Source: Pectobacterium carotovorum (GTDB lineage Bacteria > Pseudomonadota > Gammaproteobacteria > Enterobacterales > Enterobacteriaceae). From it: 64,000 nt of DNA. A program made the position numbers and the translations under genes. Where the stretch lies: NCBI RefSeq assembly GCF_900129615.1, contig NZ_FQWI01000002.1, positions 434,001 to 498,000 on the forward strand. The letters are read 5' to 3'. This document shows, in pieces, positions 8,420 to 17,752 of this stretch. The notes under the pieces were generated by a model. It did not search any database. It saw only the letters and a list, made by a program, of their open reading frames with translations, and was not told the DNA's origin. Numbering within the stretch: position 1 is the first letter of the stretch; each line of letters opens with the position of its first letter.

Positions 8420-9643
8420 ATGAAACGTGCATATATTATGGTTCTCGACTCGTTTGGGATCGGCAGTAGTGCTGATGCAGAACGTTTTGGCGATGTCGGT
8501 TCAGATACGCTGGGTCATATCGCTCAGGCGTGTGCAGCAGGGACGGCGGATAAAGGGCGCAGCGGTAAGCTGCATTTGCCGAACCTGAGCCGTCTGGGGC
8601 TGGGTAAAGCCGCTGAGTCCTCAACGGGGACGTTCCCGGCAGGGCTGGATGAAAACGCAGACATCATCGGTGCTTACGCGCACGCCAGCGAAATCTCCTC
8701 GGGTAAAGATACGCCGTCTGGTCACTGGGAAATTGCCGGTGTGCCTGTCCTGTTCGACTGGGGCTATTTTAAAGATGAAGAAAACAGTTTTCCGCAGGAA
8801 CTGCTGGATAAACTGGTAAAACGCGCCAATCTGCCGGGCTATCTGGGCAACTGCCACTCTTCCGGTACGGTGATTCTGGATCAGTTGGCTGAAGAACACA
8901 TGAAAACCGGCAAGCCGATTTTCTACACCTCTGCGGATTCGGTGTTCCAGATTGCTTGCCATGAAGAAACGTTCGGTCTGGATAAGCTGTACGAGCTGTG
9001 TGAAATCGCCCGTGAAGAGCTGACCGAAGGGAATTACAACATCGGGCGCGTAATCGCACGTCCGTTTATCGGCGACAAACCCGGCAACTTCGAGCGTACC
9101 GGCAACCGTCACGATCTGGCTGTTGAACCGCCTGCGCCGACCATCCTGAAAAAAATGGTGGATGAAAAAGGCGGCGAAGTGGTTTCCGTTGGTAAAATTG
9201 CGGATATCTACGCGCAGGTCGGCATTACCAAGAAAGTAAAGGCCACCGGCATCGATGCGCTGTTTGACGCCACGCTGAAAGAAATGGATAGCGCAGGTGA
9301 CAACACCATCGTGTTTACCAACTTTGTTGATTTCGATTCTGCCTACGGCCACCGCCGGGATATTCCGGGCTACGCTGCCGCGCTGGAGCTGTTCGACCGT
9401 CGCCTGCCAGAAATGCTGTCCCGCGTGAAGGGTGACGACATCCTGATTCTGACGGCTGACCACGGCTGTGACCCGAGCTGGCACGGCACCGATCACACTC
9501 GTGAGAACGTACCGGTGCTGATCTATGGGCCGAACGTGAAGCCGGGGTCATACGGCCACCGTGAAACCTTCGCCGATATCGGGCAGACGGTCGCGACCTA
9601 CTTTGGCCTGTCGCCTATGGACTACGGCAAATCGATACTGTAA
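8420..9643 (+). CDS. deoB: Phosphopentomutase
   Basis: DeoB (407 aa) interconverts ribose or deoxyribose 1-phosphate and 5-phosphate, linking the phosphorylases DeoA and DeoD to the aldolase DeoC. It is an alkaline-phosphatase-superfamily metalloenzyme: the first metal-site Asp lies in [10 protein letters not shown] (residues 9-18), the phosphorylated Thr region is [12 protein letters not shown] near residue 97, and further ligands lie in [11 protein letters not shown] and [16 protein letters not shown]. The start follows AGGAG. The size is that of E. coli DeoB. Confidence 0.97.
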   Translation: MKRAYIMVLDSFGIGSSADAERFGDVGSDTLGHIAQACAAGTADKGRSGKLHLPNLSRLGLGKAAESSTGTFPAGLDENADIIGAYAHASEISSGKDTPSGHWEIAGVPVLFDWGYFKDEENSFPQELLDKLVKRANLPGYLGNCHSSGTVILDQLAEEHMKTGKPIFYTSADSVFQIACHEETFGLDKLYELCEIAREELTEGNYNIGRVIARPFIGDKPGNFERTGNRHDLAVEPPAPTILKKMVDEKGGEVVSVGKIADIYAQVGITKKVKATGIDALFDATLKEMDSAGDNTIVFTNFVDFDSAYGHRRDIPGYAAALELFDRRLPEMLSRVKGDDILILTADHGCDPSWHGTDHTRENVPVLIYGPNVKPGSYGHRETFADIGQTVATYFGLSPMDYGKSIL

Positions 9644-9690
9644 AACACACCGTTTTTTACGTGAAACTTGATTAATTAAGGAATAAACGC

Positions 9691-10410
9691 ATGGCTACGC
9701 CACATATTAATGCAGAAATGGGTGATTTCGCGGACGTTGTACTGATGCCGGGCGACCCGCTGCGCGCTAAGTACATTGCAGAAACCTTTCTGGATGATGC
9801 CCGCGAAGTGAACAACGTGCGTGGCATGTTAGGGTTCACGGGGACTTACAAAGGCCGTAAAATTTCGGTAATGGGTCACGGTATGGGTATCCCATCCTGC
9901 TCAATTTATGCGAAAGAACTGATCACCGAATTCGGCGTGAAGAAGATCATTCGTGTGGGTTCCTGCGGTGCGGTACGTGAAGATGTTAAGCTGCGCGACG
10001 TGGTAATCGGCATGGGTGCCTGTACGGATTCCAAAGTGAACCGTATGCGTTTCAAAGATCACGATTACGCGGCGATTGCCGATTTCGATATGGTGCGTAA
10101 TGCCGTTGATGCTGCCAAAGCACGCGATGTTTCTGTCCGCGTCGGTAACATCTTCTCTGCCGATCTGTTCTACACGCCAGATCCGCAGATGTTCGACGTG
10201 ATGGAAAAATACGGCATTCTGGGTGTGGAAATGGAAGCGGCCGGTATCTATGGCGTCGCGGCAGAGTTCGGTGCGAAAGCGCTGGCAATCTGTACCGTTT
10301 CTGACCACATTCGTACCGGTGCACAAACCACGTCAGAAGAGCGTCAAAACACGTTCAACGAGATGATCGAAATCGCGCTGGAATCCGTTCTGCTGGGCGA
10401 TAACGAGTAA
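9691..10410 (+). CDS. deoD: Purine nucleoside phosphorylase, DeoD type
   Basis: DeoD (239 aa) phosphorolyses purine (deoxy)nucleosides to base plus (deoxy)ribose 1-phosphate and acts as a hexamer in the cytosol. Key elements are the MATPHINA N-terminus (His5 reaches the neighbouring subunit's site), [10 protein letters not shown] (phosphate site), the GMGIPS segment, EMEAAGIYG near residue 180 for ribose binding, and the catalytic Asp in SDHIRTG near residue 205. It is the last gene of the operon and is followed by a terminator. Confidence 0.97.
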   Translation: MATPHINAEMGDFADVVLMPGDPLRAKYIAETFLDDAREVNNVRGMLGFTGTYKGRKISVMGHGMGIPSCSIYAKELITEFGVKKIIRVGSCGAVREDVKLRDVVIGMGACTDSKVNRMRFKDHDYAAIADFDMVRNAVDAAKARDVSVRVGNIFSADLFYTPDPQMFDVMEKYGILGVEMEAAGIYGVAAEFGAKALAICTVSDHIRTGAQTTSEERQNTFNEMIEIALESVLLGDNE

Positions 10411-10419
10411 TATCACATC

Positions 10420-10450
10420 AGCCCGGACATCCGCTCCGGGCTGTATTTTT
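10420..10450 (+). terminator. Rho-independent terminator of the deo operon
   Basis: An 8-bp perfect stem (AGCCCGGA pairing with TCCGGGCT) with a 7-base loop is followed by a T-rich tail, starting 10 bp after the deoD stop. It also lies at the 3' side of the convergent ABC gene. Confidence 0.85.
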
Positions 10451-10462
10451 CTGTTTTTCCCT

Positions 10463-12211
10463 TCAAATCCTTCCATAAGCAACCTGCTGACTGTCCGCCG
10501 TTAGCGGCGCAACAGAAAGATCGACAATACGGTTCTCTGTGTGCGCTTTCTTCTCTGGTTCGAGTGGCGTTAACTGTATCTGATGTTTGAAGCATGCTAG
10601 CACCGCAGGCTGATGGCTGACGGCCAAAACAATGGTTTGTGGCAGTGTTAATCTGATTTGCTCTAGCAGTTGAAGCGCCGCCGCGTCGTCGAGCTGGCTG
10701 GTAGCTTCATCCAGACAAAGTAGCGTCGGTCGCAGCAACAGCGCACGCGCGAGCGACAGACGCTGTTGTTCACCGCCTGATAGTTCCCGGCTCCAGTTCG
10801 CCTTGTCGTCCAGGCGGGGAATCAGCGCGGCCAACCCGGTTTGTTCTAGTACCGCGATCAACCGTGCGGTATCCGCTAACTGCGCCTGCGGATAACACAG
10901 AACCTGACGCAGTGTGTCCTGCGGTAAATAGGCCTTTTGCGGTAAAAACAGCACGCGGCCCGCAGGGAAATGCCTTTCACCTTGTGAGGTTGGCCACAGC
11001 CCCGCCAGCGCCCGCAGCAGCGTGGTTTTTCCACTGCCGCTGACTGCGCTGAGTACCGCCCATTCGCCAGCCTGAAGCGTGAGCGTCAGCGGGGAGAAGT
11101 ACGGTGACCCTTCGGGGCGCGAGACTGACAGCGCGTTGATGTGCAGATCATGGCCTTCATGGAGCGGTTCCTCTGGCGTCGGTAATTGCTGTAAGCGGTG
11201 CTGGAATTCCCACAGCCGTTCAATCGTAGAAGACCACTGAATCAACTGGCGATAGGCATCGATAAACCAGCCAAAGGCATCCAGCACATAACCGAAGGCG
11301 GATCGCGCCTGCATAATCGCCCCGAGGCTAACCTGACGGGCGAGAAACAGTGGCAGGGTAGCGAAAACCGGAATAATCAGGCTGAAACGGAAATAGCTGG
11401 TCGTAAAGCTTTCCAGCCGGAATTCTCGCGTCATTAAACGCTGCCAATTTTGCACGATGGGCAGGAAGTGTTGCCGCATCCGCTGCTGCTCGGCGTCGCT
11501 CCCTTGGTAAAACGCGATTTGCTCGCTGTTGTCTCGCACCCGCAGCAGCGTGGCGCGGTAGTCGGCTTCTGCCCGCTGACGTTCAATATTCAGCTTGTGC
11601 AGGCGATGCCCTAGCAGGTGCGTCACCACGCTGGCTACTGCGGCGTAAACCAGCGCGATCCACACCAGATAGCCGTGTACCGTGATGGTATAGCCGACTA
11701 GCGTGAAGGTATGGACGCCGGAAAGCTGCCAGAGAATGGCGATGAAAGAGAAAAAACGGGCGGTATTTTTCAGCAGCGAAAGCAGGAGTTCGAGACTCTG
11801 TTCGATCAGCAGACGGATATCTTCCGCGATGCGCTGATCGGGGTTATCCAGCCCGGCGCTGAGTTGGTAGTGGGCGTTATTACGCAGCCAATCCTGTTCA
11901 TACTGGTGCGTCATGGTATCGCGCCAGCGGATAATCAGCTGTTTCTTGAGCCAGTTGCCGCAGATGATGACCAGCACAAACAGCAGCGTGTAGGCCAGAT
12001 AGCGCACGGCCATATCGTAGATTGACGCGTGCTGAAAGTAGTCGGCCAGCGCGTCGTAAAAATCCCGGCTCCAGTTGTTGTACTGCACGCTGATCCACAC
12101 GACAGAGAGCGTCAGACTCATAATCAGCAGCAGTAGCAACCAGAGCAGCGTGGCTCGCGTGGTCAGCCAGAAAGGCGCGACCAGTGCATAAAAGCGTTTA
12201 AGCGTTTGCAT
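10463..12211 (-). CDS. YddA/SbmA-type ABC protein (membrane domain fused to ATPase)
   Basis: This 582-aa protein has an N-terminal transmembrane domain (about residues 1-330) and a C-terminal ATPase (about 350-555), the half-transporter plan of E. coli YddA, related to SbmA/BacA. The phosphate-binding loop reads AVSGSGKTT near residue 390, so the usual first glycine is Ala. The signature LSGGEQQR and Walker B LLCLDEAT are intact. It lies 48 bp after the TonB receptor on the same strand, which suggests a role in siderophore or cofactor movement across the inner membrane. That role is inference; a peptide substrate is also possible. No strong ribosome site precedes the ATG. Confidence 0.8.
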   Translation of the reverse strand: MQTLKRFYALVAPFWLTTRATLLWLLLLLIMSLTLSVVWISVQYNNWSRDFYDALADYFQHASIYDMAVRYLAYTLLFVLVIICGNWLKKQLIIRWRDTMTHQYEQDWLRNNAHYQLSAGLDNPDQRIAEDIRLLIEQSLELLLSLLKNTARFFSFIAILWQLSGVHTFTLVGYTITVHGYLVWIALVYAAVASVVTHLLGHRLHKLNIERQRAEADYRATLLRVRDNSEQIAFYQGSDAEQQRMRQHFLPIVQNWQRLMTREFRLESFTTSYFRFSLIIPVFATLPLFLARQVSLGAIMQARSAFGYVLDAFGWFIDAYRQLIQWSSTIERLWEFQHRLQQLPTPEEPLHEGHDLHINALSVSRPEGSPYFSPLTLTLQAGEWAVLSAVSGSGKTTLLRALAGLWPTSQGERHFPAGRVLFLPQKAYLPQDTLRQVLCYPQAQLADTARLIAVLEQTGLAALIPRLDDKANWSRELSGGEQQRLSLARALLLRPTLLCLDEATSQLDDAAALQLLEQIRLTLPQTIVLAVSHQPAVLACFKHQIQLTPLEPEKKAHTENRIVDLSVAPLTADSQQVAYGRI

Positions 12212-12228
12212 AATGGGTTAGGCGATGG

Positions 12229-12250
12229 CCTGCCAGCCTCGGCTGGCAGG
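12229..12250. repeat. Perfect inverted repeat between receptor and ABC genes
   Basis: A 10-bp perfect stem (CCTGCCAGCC with GGCTGGCAGG, 2-base gap) fills the gap between the two genes. It lacks a T-run on either strand. It could lower expression of, or stabilise the transcript upstream of, the ABC gene. Confidence 0.6.
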
Positions 12251-12259
12251 CGTGTTCGC

Positions 12260-14755
12260 TTAGAAATTCCACTTCGCGGTCAGCATGAAATTACGCGGGT
12301 CGCCGTAATAGTTGTTGCCGCTAAGATGGCGGTTGTTCAGGTTTAAGTAGTAGGTTTTATCCGTCAGATTATTGCCAACCAGATTGAAGCTCAGGTTTTT
12401 GCTGTACTGATAGCGGACATTGGCGTTAAACAGGGTGTAACCGCCCTGATGCAGACCATAAACCCGATTAGGGTAGGTTTGTGTCTCGGTCTGTGCCGTC
12501 ATACCTGCGCCAATCGTCCATTGATTCAACTCACCCGGCAGATTGTATGAGGTGTAGAGTTTGAACATATGTTTCGGCGTACGCGGGCTGAACTGCGCCG
12601 CTCTTTCGCTCGCGCTACCTTCAAGATATTTACTGTTGGTCAGGGTATAACCCGCCTGAATCTGCCAGCCTTCGGCCAGTTTGCCCGTGACATCCAACTC
12701 CACACCCTGGCTGCGTACTTCGCCTTGAGCTTGCGAGCAGCTTGTCCCGATCAGGCAAACAGAGCTATCCGCCACGGCCATCGCGCGGTTCGCCTGAATG
12801 ATGCGGAACAGCGCCAGCGAGGTATTCAGATCGCCATCAAAGAACTCGCCCTTCACGCCGGTTTCATAGTTGGTGCCAGTAATGGCGGGCAGCAGCTTAC
12901 CGTTGCGATCTTTTTCGCTCTGCGGCTTGTAGATCTCGGCGTAGCTCAGGTACCAGGTGTAGTTGTCGGCAAAGTCCCACAGCAGGCCGCCGTAAGGCAC
13001 AAATTCATTGCTGGCATGCAGGCTGCTGAGTGAGGACGTATTGCGGAGATGGTTAGTGAAATATTCGTCATAGCTGTAGGCGCTGTAGCGGCCACCCAGA
13101 ATCAGCTTCCAGTCATCCGCCAGTTCGAATCTGGCCGTGGCGAACGCACCGCGCTGATACAGGTTAAAGCGGTCGTTATAGTGGTTGTTGTAGAGACTCG
13201 TATTTGACCAGTCTGGTTCTGCCAACGAATTCGGCTGCCAGTTGAAAATATTCACGCTGCTGGTGTTGTTGATGCGGATGTGGTTGTTGTCGAAATTCTC
13301 TTTCTGATAATCACCACCCACCACCAGTTCATGATTACGTCCCAACAGCTCGAACGGACCGTTCAGGCTCAGGTTGTAACCCCACTGTTCGGCTTTGTTG
13401 TCGTAGCGCAGATTATTGTTTAGCGATGACGTCCCCGTTGCTGGATTGACGCCGCTGGTGCCGTTCATGATACCGATATAGCTGCTTGCTGCGCGGGAGT
13501 GGATATAGTTCAGCGCGGTTTTCAGCGTCCAGTCGTTGTCGAAGTGGTGTTCCAGTTCGACAAACGGGTTAATTTTTTCAAACTCAATGCGGTTCCAACT
13601 GGCGCCCAGATAGGTGGATCGCGGCAGGTTCAGGCTGCTTTTATTGGTGGCGAACGGGATGCCATACACATCAGGCACGCCCCGGGTCTTTTGCCAGTTG
13701 ATGCCGCCAGTGACCGTGGTGGACGGCGTCAGATCGTAGGCCAGCGTACCGAACAGCACTTTTCTTTCACTGTGCTCGTAATCTTTAAAGCTTTGCTTAT
13801 CCTGATAAACGCCAACGAGACGGCCGCGCAGGCTGGCATCGTCGTTTAGCGGCCCGGAAACATCGAGTTCGCTGCGGTAGTTATCCCAACTGCCCGCACC
13901 AACGCTGCCGGATGCCTGAAAATTGTGAGTAGGCTGCTTGCGCACCAGATTAACGGTGCCGCCGGGTTCGCCATTGCCTTGTGACAGGCCGGACGCGCCG
14001 CGCAGGATTTCGACGCGATCATAAATCGCCAGGTCGGGTGATTCGCTGGAGGACTGAACCGCACCCATGTTGGATACGCTGTTCTGGCTGGAAAAGTTCA
14101 CGCCGTCTTCCTTGATATTATCCATCACGAAAGCACGCGATTCGTATTTCACCTGATAGCTGTTCTGGTTGACCACGTTGATGCCAGTGGTTTGCTTCAT
14201 GGCCTCATCCAGCGAGGTCATGTTCTGATCGTCCATGCGCTGGCGCGTGACGACGCTCACCGACTGCGGCGTTTCTCGCGGTGACAGATTCAGCTGTGTT
14301 GCGGTATTCATGCTGCGCGTGGTGTAGGACTGAGTGCCTTCGGTCACGCCATTGCGGTTGATGCCCGCCACGACCAGCATTTCATCCCCCTGCGGTATCC
14401 TCTGCAAGCGCCAGACGCTATTAGGTTGCGGAATCACCTGAAGCCCGCTTCCTGCCAGCAGCGCCGCAAATCCGCCCTCCACGCTGTAGTTCCCTTGCAG
14501 GGATTTCCCTGCTTTGCCTGTCGTCAGCTGCGCATCGCCGACCAGATAAACGCCTGATTGGGCGGCAAATTGGTTCAACTGCTGGTTAAGTGGCCCGGCA
14601 GAAATCGCGTAGGTTTTGGTGGCCGCTGTGGCTGTCGTTTCTGCTGCGATTGCAGTGGAATGTGCGAGCAGCGGTGCGCCGCACAGCAGCAGGTGAACGG
14701 CAATTGCCAGTTTGGAAGGAGTGCGCTGTGTAGAGAAAAATGGAATCAATGCCAT
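12260..14755 (-). CDS. TonB-dependent siderophore receptor with STN signalling domain
   Basis: This 831-aa outer-membrane receptor belongs to the FpvA/FecA transducer class. In order it has a signal peptide (to about residue 38), an STN (secretin/TonB N-terminal) domain at about 49-118 that contacts a FecR-type regulator, a TonB box DEMLVVA at about 124-130, a plug domain (LSPRETPQSVSVVTRQRM onward), and a 22-strand barrel ending in phenylalanine (AKWNF). The plug and barrel suit a hydroxamate or mixed-type ferri-siderophore, but the ligand is not determined. FecR- and FecI-like genes lie just upstream, so the receptor probably triggers its own transcription when it binds ligand. Confidence 0.9.
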   Translation of the reverse strand: MALIPFFSTQRTPSKLAIAVHLLLCGAPLLAHSTAIAAETTATAATKTYAISAGPLNQQLNQFAAQSGVYLVGDAQLTTGKAGKSLQGNYSVEGGFAALLAGSGLQVIPQPNSVWRLQRIPQGDEMLVVAGINRNGVTEGTQSYTTRSMNTATQLNLSPRETPQSVSVVTRQRMDDQNMTSLDEAMKQTTGINVVNQNSYQVKYESRAFVMDNIKEDGVNFSSQNSVSNMGAVQSSSESPDLAIYDRVEILRGASGLSQGNGEPGGTVNLVRKQPTHNFQASGSVGAGSWDNYRSELDVSGPLNDDASLRGRLVGVYQDKQSFKDYEHSERKVLFGTLAYDLTPSTTVTGGINWQKTRGVPDVYGIPFATNKSSLNLPRSTYLGASWNRIEFEKINPFVELEHHFDNDWTLKTALNYIHSRAASSYIGIMNGTSGVNPATGTSSLNNNLRYDNKAEQWGYNLSLNGPFELLGRNHELVVGGDYQKENFDNNHIRINNTSSVNIFNWQPNSLAEPDWSNTSLYNNHYNDRFNLYQRGAFATARFELADDWKLILGGRYSAYSYDEYFTNHLRNTSSLSSLHASNEFVPYGGLLWDFADNYTWYLSYAEIYKPQSEKDRNGKLLPAITGTNYETGVKGEFFDGDLNTSLALFRIIQANRAMAVADSSVCLIGTSCSQAQGEVRSQGVELDVTGKLAEGWQIQAGYTLTNSKYLEGSASERAAQFSPRTPKHMFKLYTSYNLPGELNQWTIGAGMTAQTETQTYPNRVYGLHQGGYTLFNANVRYQYSKNLSFNLVGNNLTDKTYYLNLNNRHLSGNNYYGDPRNFMLTAKWNF

Positions 14756-14875
14756 GAAAATTCGCCTTCTGACCCAGAGTAAAAATTGGTGGTTTTACTG
14801 TGAATCGAACGACAGCGGAGAAAAGGGAACTCAAAAGAGAAAATTTTTTGTCTGCATCTAAAAAAGAAGGTGATA

Positions 14876-15838
14876 TCAGCGTGGCTCGACGGTCACCCAC
14901 CACGGAAAACGCCGTTGGATGCGGACCGGGAAGGCCTGCGCCAGCATGTTCAGTGCCATGTCGGTATCGGTTAAGGGGAAGGTGCCCATCACGCGTAAAT
15001 CGGCAATGGCAGGCTGGCACGCCAGATAGCCGTGGCGATAGCGTGATAGTTTCTCCACGACTTCACCCAGCGGCATGTTGTCCGCTTGTAGCACGCCGTG
15101 TGACCAGTCGGCATCGTTCTGCTGATTGGGCAACATGTCCCCCTGGCCATCAGCGTTAAAGCGCAGATGATAGCCCGCGTTGACCCGACGCGCGGCGGAG
15201 GCGTATTTGGCGCTGACCTCAACCGCGTGTTGGTAAACGGTCAGCGTGGTAGCGTCCGGTTCCTGCGCGACGCTGAAGCGCGTGCCCAGCGCCTGCAAGT
15301 GCCCCTGCGCGGTGGTGACAAAGAAAGGGCGGGCATCGGCAGCGGTCTCAATCAGAATATCCCCCGCCAGCAGGGCAATTTCCCGACGCTGGTCGCTGTA
15401 GCGGATATCAATCGCGCTGGCGGTGTTCAGCCACAGTCGGGTGTTGTCCGGTAAGGTGAGCGGTTTGATTTCTCCAACCGCGCTGTGATGATCGGCCGTC
15501 ATCGCCAGCAGCGAGTCTTTTAGCGGCGTATGGCGGTAAGTCAGCCAGGAAAGCAGTGAACCGGTGCTGAGTAGCGCGGCGAGCTTGAGCGCCCGGCGGC
15601 GTGTCATCGGTGCAGGTTGGTGCAGTAGCGTATTCAGCGCGGGTTGCTGACCGTCACCACGCAGCGGTTGGAAGCGTTGGCTGACCGTTTGCACGTATTC
15701 CCAGGCCTGACGGTGTTCCTCGCTTTCGTCCATCCAGCGCTGCCAGTGGTGGTAGTGCTCATCGTCAGGTTCCCGATCGCACAGTTGGGCGTACCATTGC
15801 GATGCCTGCTGCAAGGCGATAAAGCTGGGCTTATTCAT
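14876..15838 (-). CDS. FecR-family regulator of an iron-uptake sigma factor
   Basis: This 320-aa protein has a cytoplasmic N-terminal DUF4880-like region (WYAQLCDRE...HHWQRWMDES...AWEYV), a hydrophobic segment near residues 83-100, and a periplasmic FecR domain (from about residue 125, LTLPDNTRLWLNTAS onward) with a C-terminal STN-like segment. It should transmit the receptor's signal to the adjacent sigma factor. Three arginines (residues 80-82) precede the membrane segment in a Tat-like TRRRALKL context; E. coli FecR has been reported to use the Tat pathway. Its ATG overlaps the sigma-factor stop by 4 bp. Confidence 0.88.
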   Translation of the reverse strand: MNKPSFIALQQASQWYAQLCDREPDDEHYHHWQRWMDESEEHRQAWEYVQTVSQRFQPLRGDGQQPALNTLLHQPAPMTRRRALKLAALLSTGSLLSWLTYRHTPLKDSLLAMTADHHSAVGEIKPLTLPDNTRLWLNTASAIDIRYSDQRREIALLAGDILIETAADARPFFVTTAQGHLQALGTRFSVAQEPDATTLTVYQHAVEVSAKYASAARRVNAGYHLRFNADGQGDMLPNQQNDADWSHGVLQADNMPLGEVVEKLSRYRHGYLACQPAIADLRVMGTFPLTDTDMALNMLAQAFPVRIQRRFPWWVTVEPR

Positions 15839-16377
15839 GAATCAACGGCCTGACCGTCCGCGTCTATCTCCGCTTCTAACAGCACACAATGCAGCATGGC
15901 CTGTGCCATGTATTTTTTCACCATGCGTTCGGAAACGCCCAGCGTCTCGGCAATGTCCCGATAGGGTAATCCCTGTACCTGCGCCATGATAAAGGCCGCA
16001 CGCACCTTCTCTGGCAGCGCTCGCAGCATGGCATCGACCTGATACAGGGTTTCGAGAATGATGTTGCTGTCTTCCGCCGACAGCGCAACCGGCTCTGGCT
16101 GTTCGGCGAGCGAGGTGAGCCAGACGCGCTCAATTTCCCGTTTGCGCCACAGATCGACGCACATACCTTGCGCCATTACGCTCAGGTAAGCCCGCGCGCC
16201 CGCGTGGCTGTCGAATTGACGCGGTTTCAATAAGAGCCGTAAAAATACATCCTGCGCCAGATCGGCTGCATCACACAGATTCCCCAGCCGTTTGCGCAAT
16301 AGCCCCTGTAACCAGCCATGATGCTGACAATAGAGCTGATGCAGATCTGCTGAGGTATCAATATTGGCTGATGACAT
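15835..16377 (-). CDS. ECF sigma factor, FecI-like
   Basis: This 180-aa extracytoplasmic-function sigma factor has region 2 at about residues 20-90 (core binding and -10 recognition; DAADLAQDVFLRLL) and region 4 at about 115-170 (helix-turn-helix YRDIAETLGVSERMVKKYMAQAM). The KKYMA ending is typical of FecI/FpvI-type iron sigma factors. It heads the sigma-FecR-receptor-ABC cluster and should direct transcription of the receptor gene. A Fur-like box lies about 55-73 bp upstream of the start. No strong ribosome site was seen before this ATG, so the start is less certain than the gene. Confidence 0.88.
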   Translation of the reverse strand: MSSANIDTSADLHQLYCQHHGWLQGLLRKRLGNLCDAADLAQDVFLRLLLKPRQFDSHAGARAYLSVMAQGMCVDLWRKREIERVWLTSLAEQPEPVALSAEDSNIILETLYQVDAMLRALPEKVRAAFIMAQVQGLPYRDIAETLGVSERMVKKYMAQAMLHCVLLEAEIDADGQAVDS

Positions 16378-16431
16378 GTCTGGTGCCTGAAACGGAGCGA
16401 TAGGAGGTCAAATTTCAGGCGCATATTAGTT

Positions 16432-16450
16432 GAGAATGATTTTTATTTCA
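16432..16450 (-). promoter_or_regulatory. Fur-like box upstream of the sigma-factor gene
   Basis: The 19-mer GAGAATGATTTTTATTTCA matches the GATAATGATAATCATTATC Fur consensus at about 12-13 positions. Its place just upstream of an iron-starvation sigma factor supports the call. Confidence 0.55.
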
Positions 16451-16532
16451 ACGCTAAGGAAAATGTGGGTAACGGTGTCGGAGGGGAAGGTGAGGGAAGC
16501 GGTGAGCATGCAAGGGGGCGCAAGGTTGGAAT

Positions 16533-16566
16533 GCACCACACTCGATAGCCGTATCGGGCGTGGTGC
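16533..16566. repeat. Inverted repeat downstream of the discoidin gene
   Basis: GCACCAC...GTGGTGC with an inner CGAT/ATCG pairing forms a stem of about 13 bp with two mismatches. It lies 52 bp past the stop of the minus-strand discoidin gene. Without a T-run, terminator function is uncertain. Confidence 0.45.
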
Positions 16567-16617
16567 GTTCAACGACAGCGGAATCGACTGACCTAAGCGC
16601 CAGACGATTCCAACACG

Positions 16618-17097
16618 TTACTTAATCGCCTGAGCCGGAACCTGTGCGGCACTGTTAAAGCTGATCTCGTTGATGGCACTCCATTTGTTCACATCGGTGC
16701 CGAACGTATCCAGCTTGAAGAATTTCGCTTTCACGGCAGGGAAGGTGAATTTTTCACCGTCTTTGGCATTGTTGGAGGTGACCAGATTGTCAGCCAGTTT
16801 TTGCCAGGTTTTCCCGTCGGTGGAGTAGGAAACGGAGAATTTCAGTTTGCGCTCGTCCGCTTTGAAAGGAACCAGAACAAAATTTTCAACCGACTGTTCT
16901 TTATCCAGTTCTACCTGAACCCAGCTCTCACCATTTGCCGCCCAGCGCGTTTTTACGTCGCCATCGGCAATGTTGGCAGGTTTGTGGCCCTTGTCTGAAT
17001 CATAAGCGGAAGCTGTCACCGCCGTTACTTGTACCGCGTAAGCGGAAAGAGAGAATAAACCGCACAGGAGCGTCGTAGCCAGAGTGTATTTTTTCAT
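16618..17097 (-). CDS. Small secreted discoidin (F5/8 type C) domain protein
   Basis: This 159-aa protein has a clear signal peptide (MKKYTLATTLLCGLFSLSAYA) followed by a single discoidin-type beta-sandwich spanning nearly the whole mature chain. Recognisable family elements are the NIADGDVKTRWAAN turn near residues 40-53, WVQVELDKEQSVENFVL and FSVSYSTDGKTWQKL. Such domains bind carbohydrates or lipids. With no enzyme domain attached, it is probably a periplasmic or secreted binding protein. The start at 17097 follows GAGGA and exposes the signal peptide. It is monocistronic, and its ligand is unknown. Confidence 0.82.
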   Translation of the reverse strand: MKKYTLATTLLCGLFSLSAYAVQVTAVTASAYDSDKGHKPANIADGDVKTRWAANGESWVQVELDKEQSVENFVLVPFKADERKLKFSVSYSTDGKTWQKLADNLVTSNNAKDGEKFTFPAVKAKFFKLDTFGTDVNKWSAINEISFNSAAQVPAQAIK

Positions 17098-17308
17098 ATT
17101 ATTCCTCGTAGATAACGGATAAACCATACATGCCTGCAAACCAGAAACATGAAATGGAATTTCATTGTGATAAAAAAGAAACGAGGTTTTATTTATAGCG
17201 ATCACGTTGCGGGGATTTTTCTATCAGGAAAAAAGGCAGAGCGGGATGGGGCGCACATTATGGCACCCAATGGCACCCGCCGAGTCGCGAGTGCCGTAGG
17301 TAAAGAGG

Positions 17309-17752
17309 TTAGCCGAGCGGCAGCGCCATGAGAATAGCGTCTTCCCGGCCTTGTGCCGTAGGGTAATAATCGCGGCGCACGGAGACTTCGTTAAATCCCA
17401 GGCTTTCATAAAGCGCGATGGCTCGCGCGTTTGACTCGCGTACTTCCAGCCACAGCGTCAGAATTCCGCGTCGCTCCATTTCGTCGATCAGATGTTCCAA
17501 TAGCTGGCGACCCAGCCCCTGACGCTGGTGGTCGGGGTGTACCGCGATATTGAACAATGTCGCTTCATCCAGCACGACCTGTGTGATGGCGTAAGCGGCA
17601 AGCTGCCCGTCATGCTCCAGTTTGATGTTGAAATAACGCTCACCTTGATTGCTGACAAACGTCTTTTCCGACCAGGGAAAGGCGTGGCTGACTTGTTCAA
17701 TTTTAAAGGCTTGTGCCAGATCGGCTGGCGTCAGAGAAGATATCGTGTTCAT
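17309..17752 (-). CDS. rimI: Ribosomal protein S18 alanine N-acetyltransferase
   Basis: RimI (147 aa) acetylates the N-terminal alanine of ribosomal protein S18. The GNAT acetyl-CoA motif is HPDHQRQGLGRQLLEHL near residues 68-84, and the C-terminal signature is ALYESLGFNEVSVRRDYYPT. The start at 17752 (MNTISSL) matches the E. coli N-terminus; a longer frame would run deep into holD. Even so its first 50 bp overlap holD. The order holD-rimI is that of E. coli. Confidence 0.95.
   Translation of the reverse strand: MNTISSLTPADLAQAFKIEQVSHAFPWSEKTFVSNQGERYFNIKLEHDGQLAAYAITQVVLDEATLFNIAVHPDHQRQGLGRQLLEHLIDEMERRGILTLWLEVRESNARAIALYESLGFNEVSVRRDYYPTAQGREDAILMALPLG

Noticed and set aside
8621-9496. 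A 291-codon open frame antisense to deoB
   Set aside because: It lies wholly inside deoB, has no ribosome site and shows no recognisable domain. GC-rich third positions of deoB explain the lack of stops.
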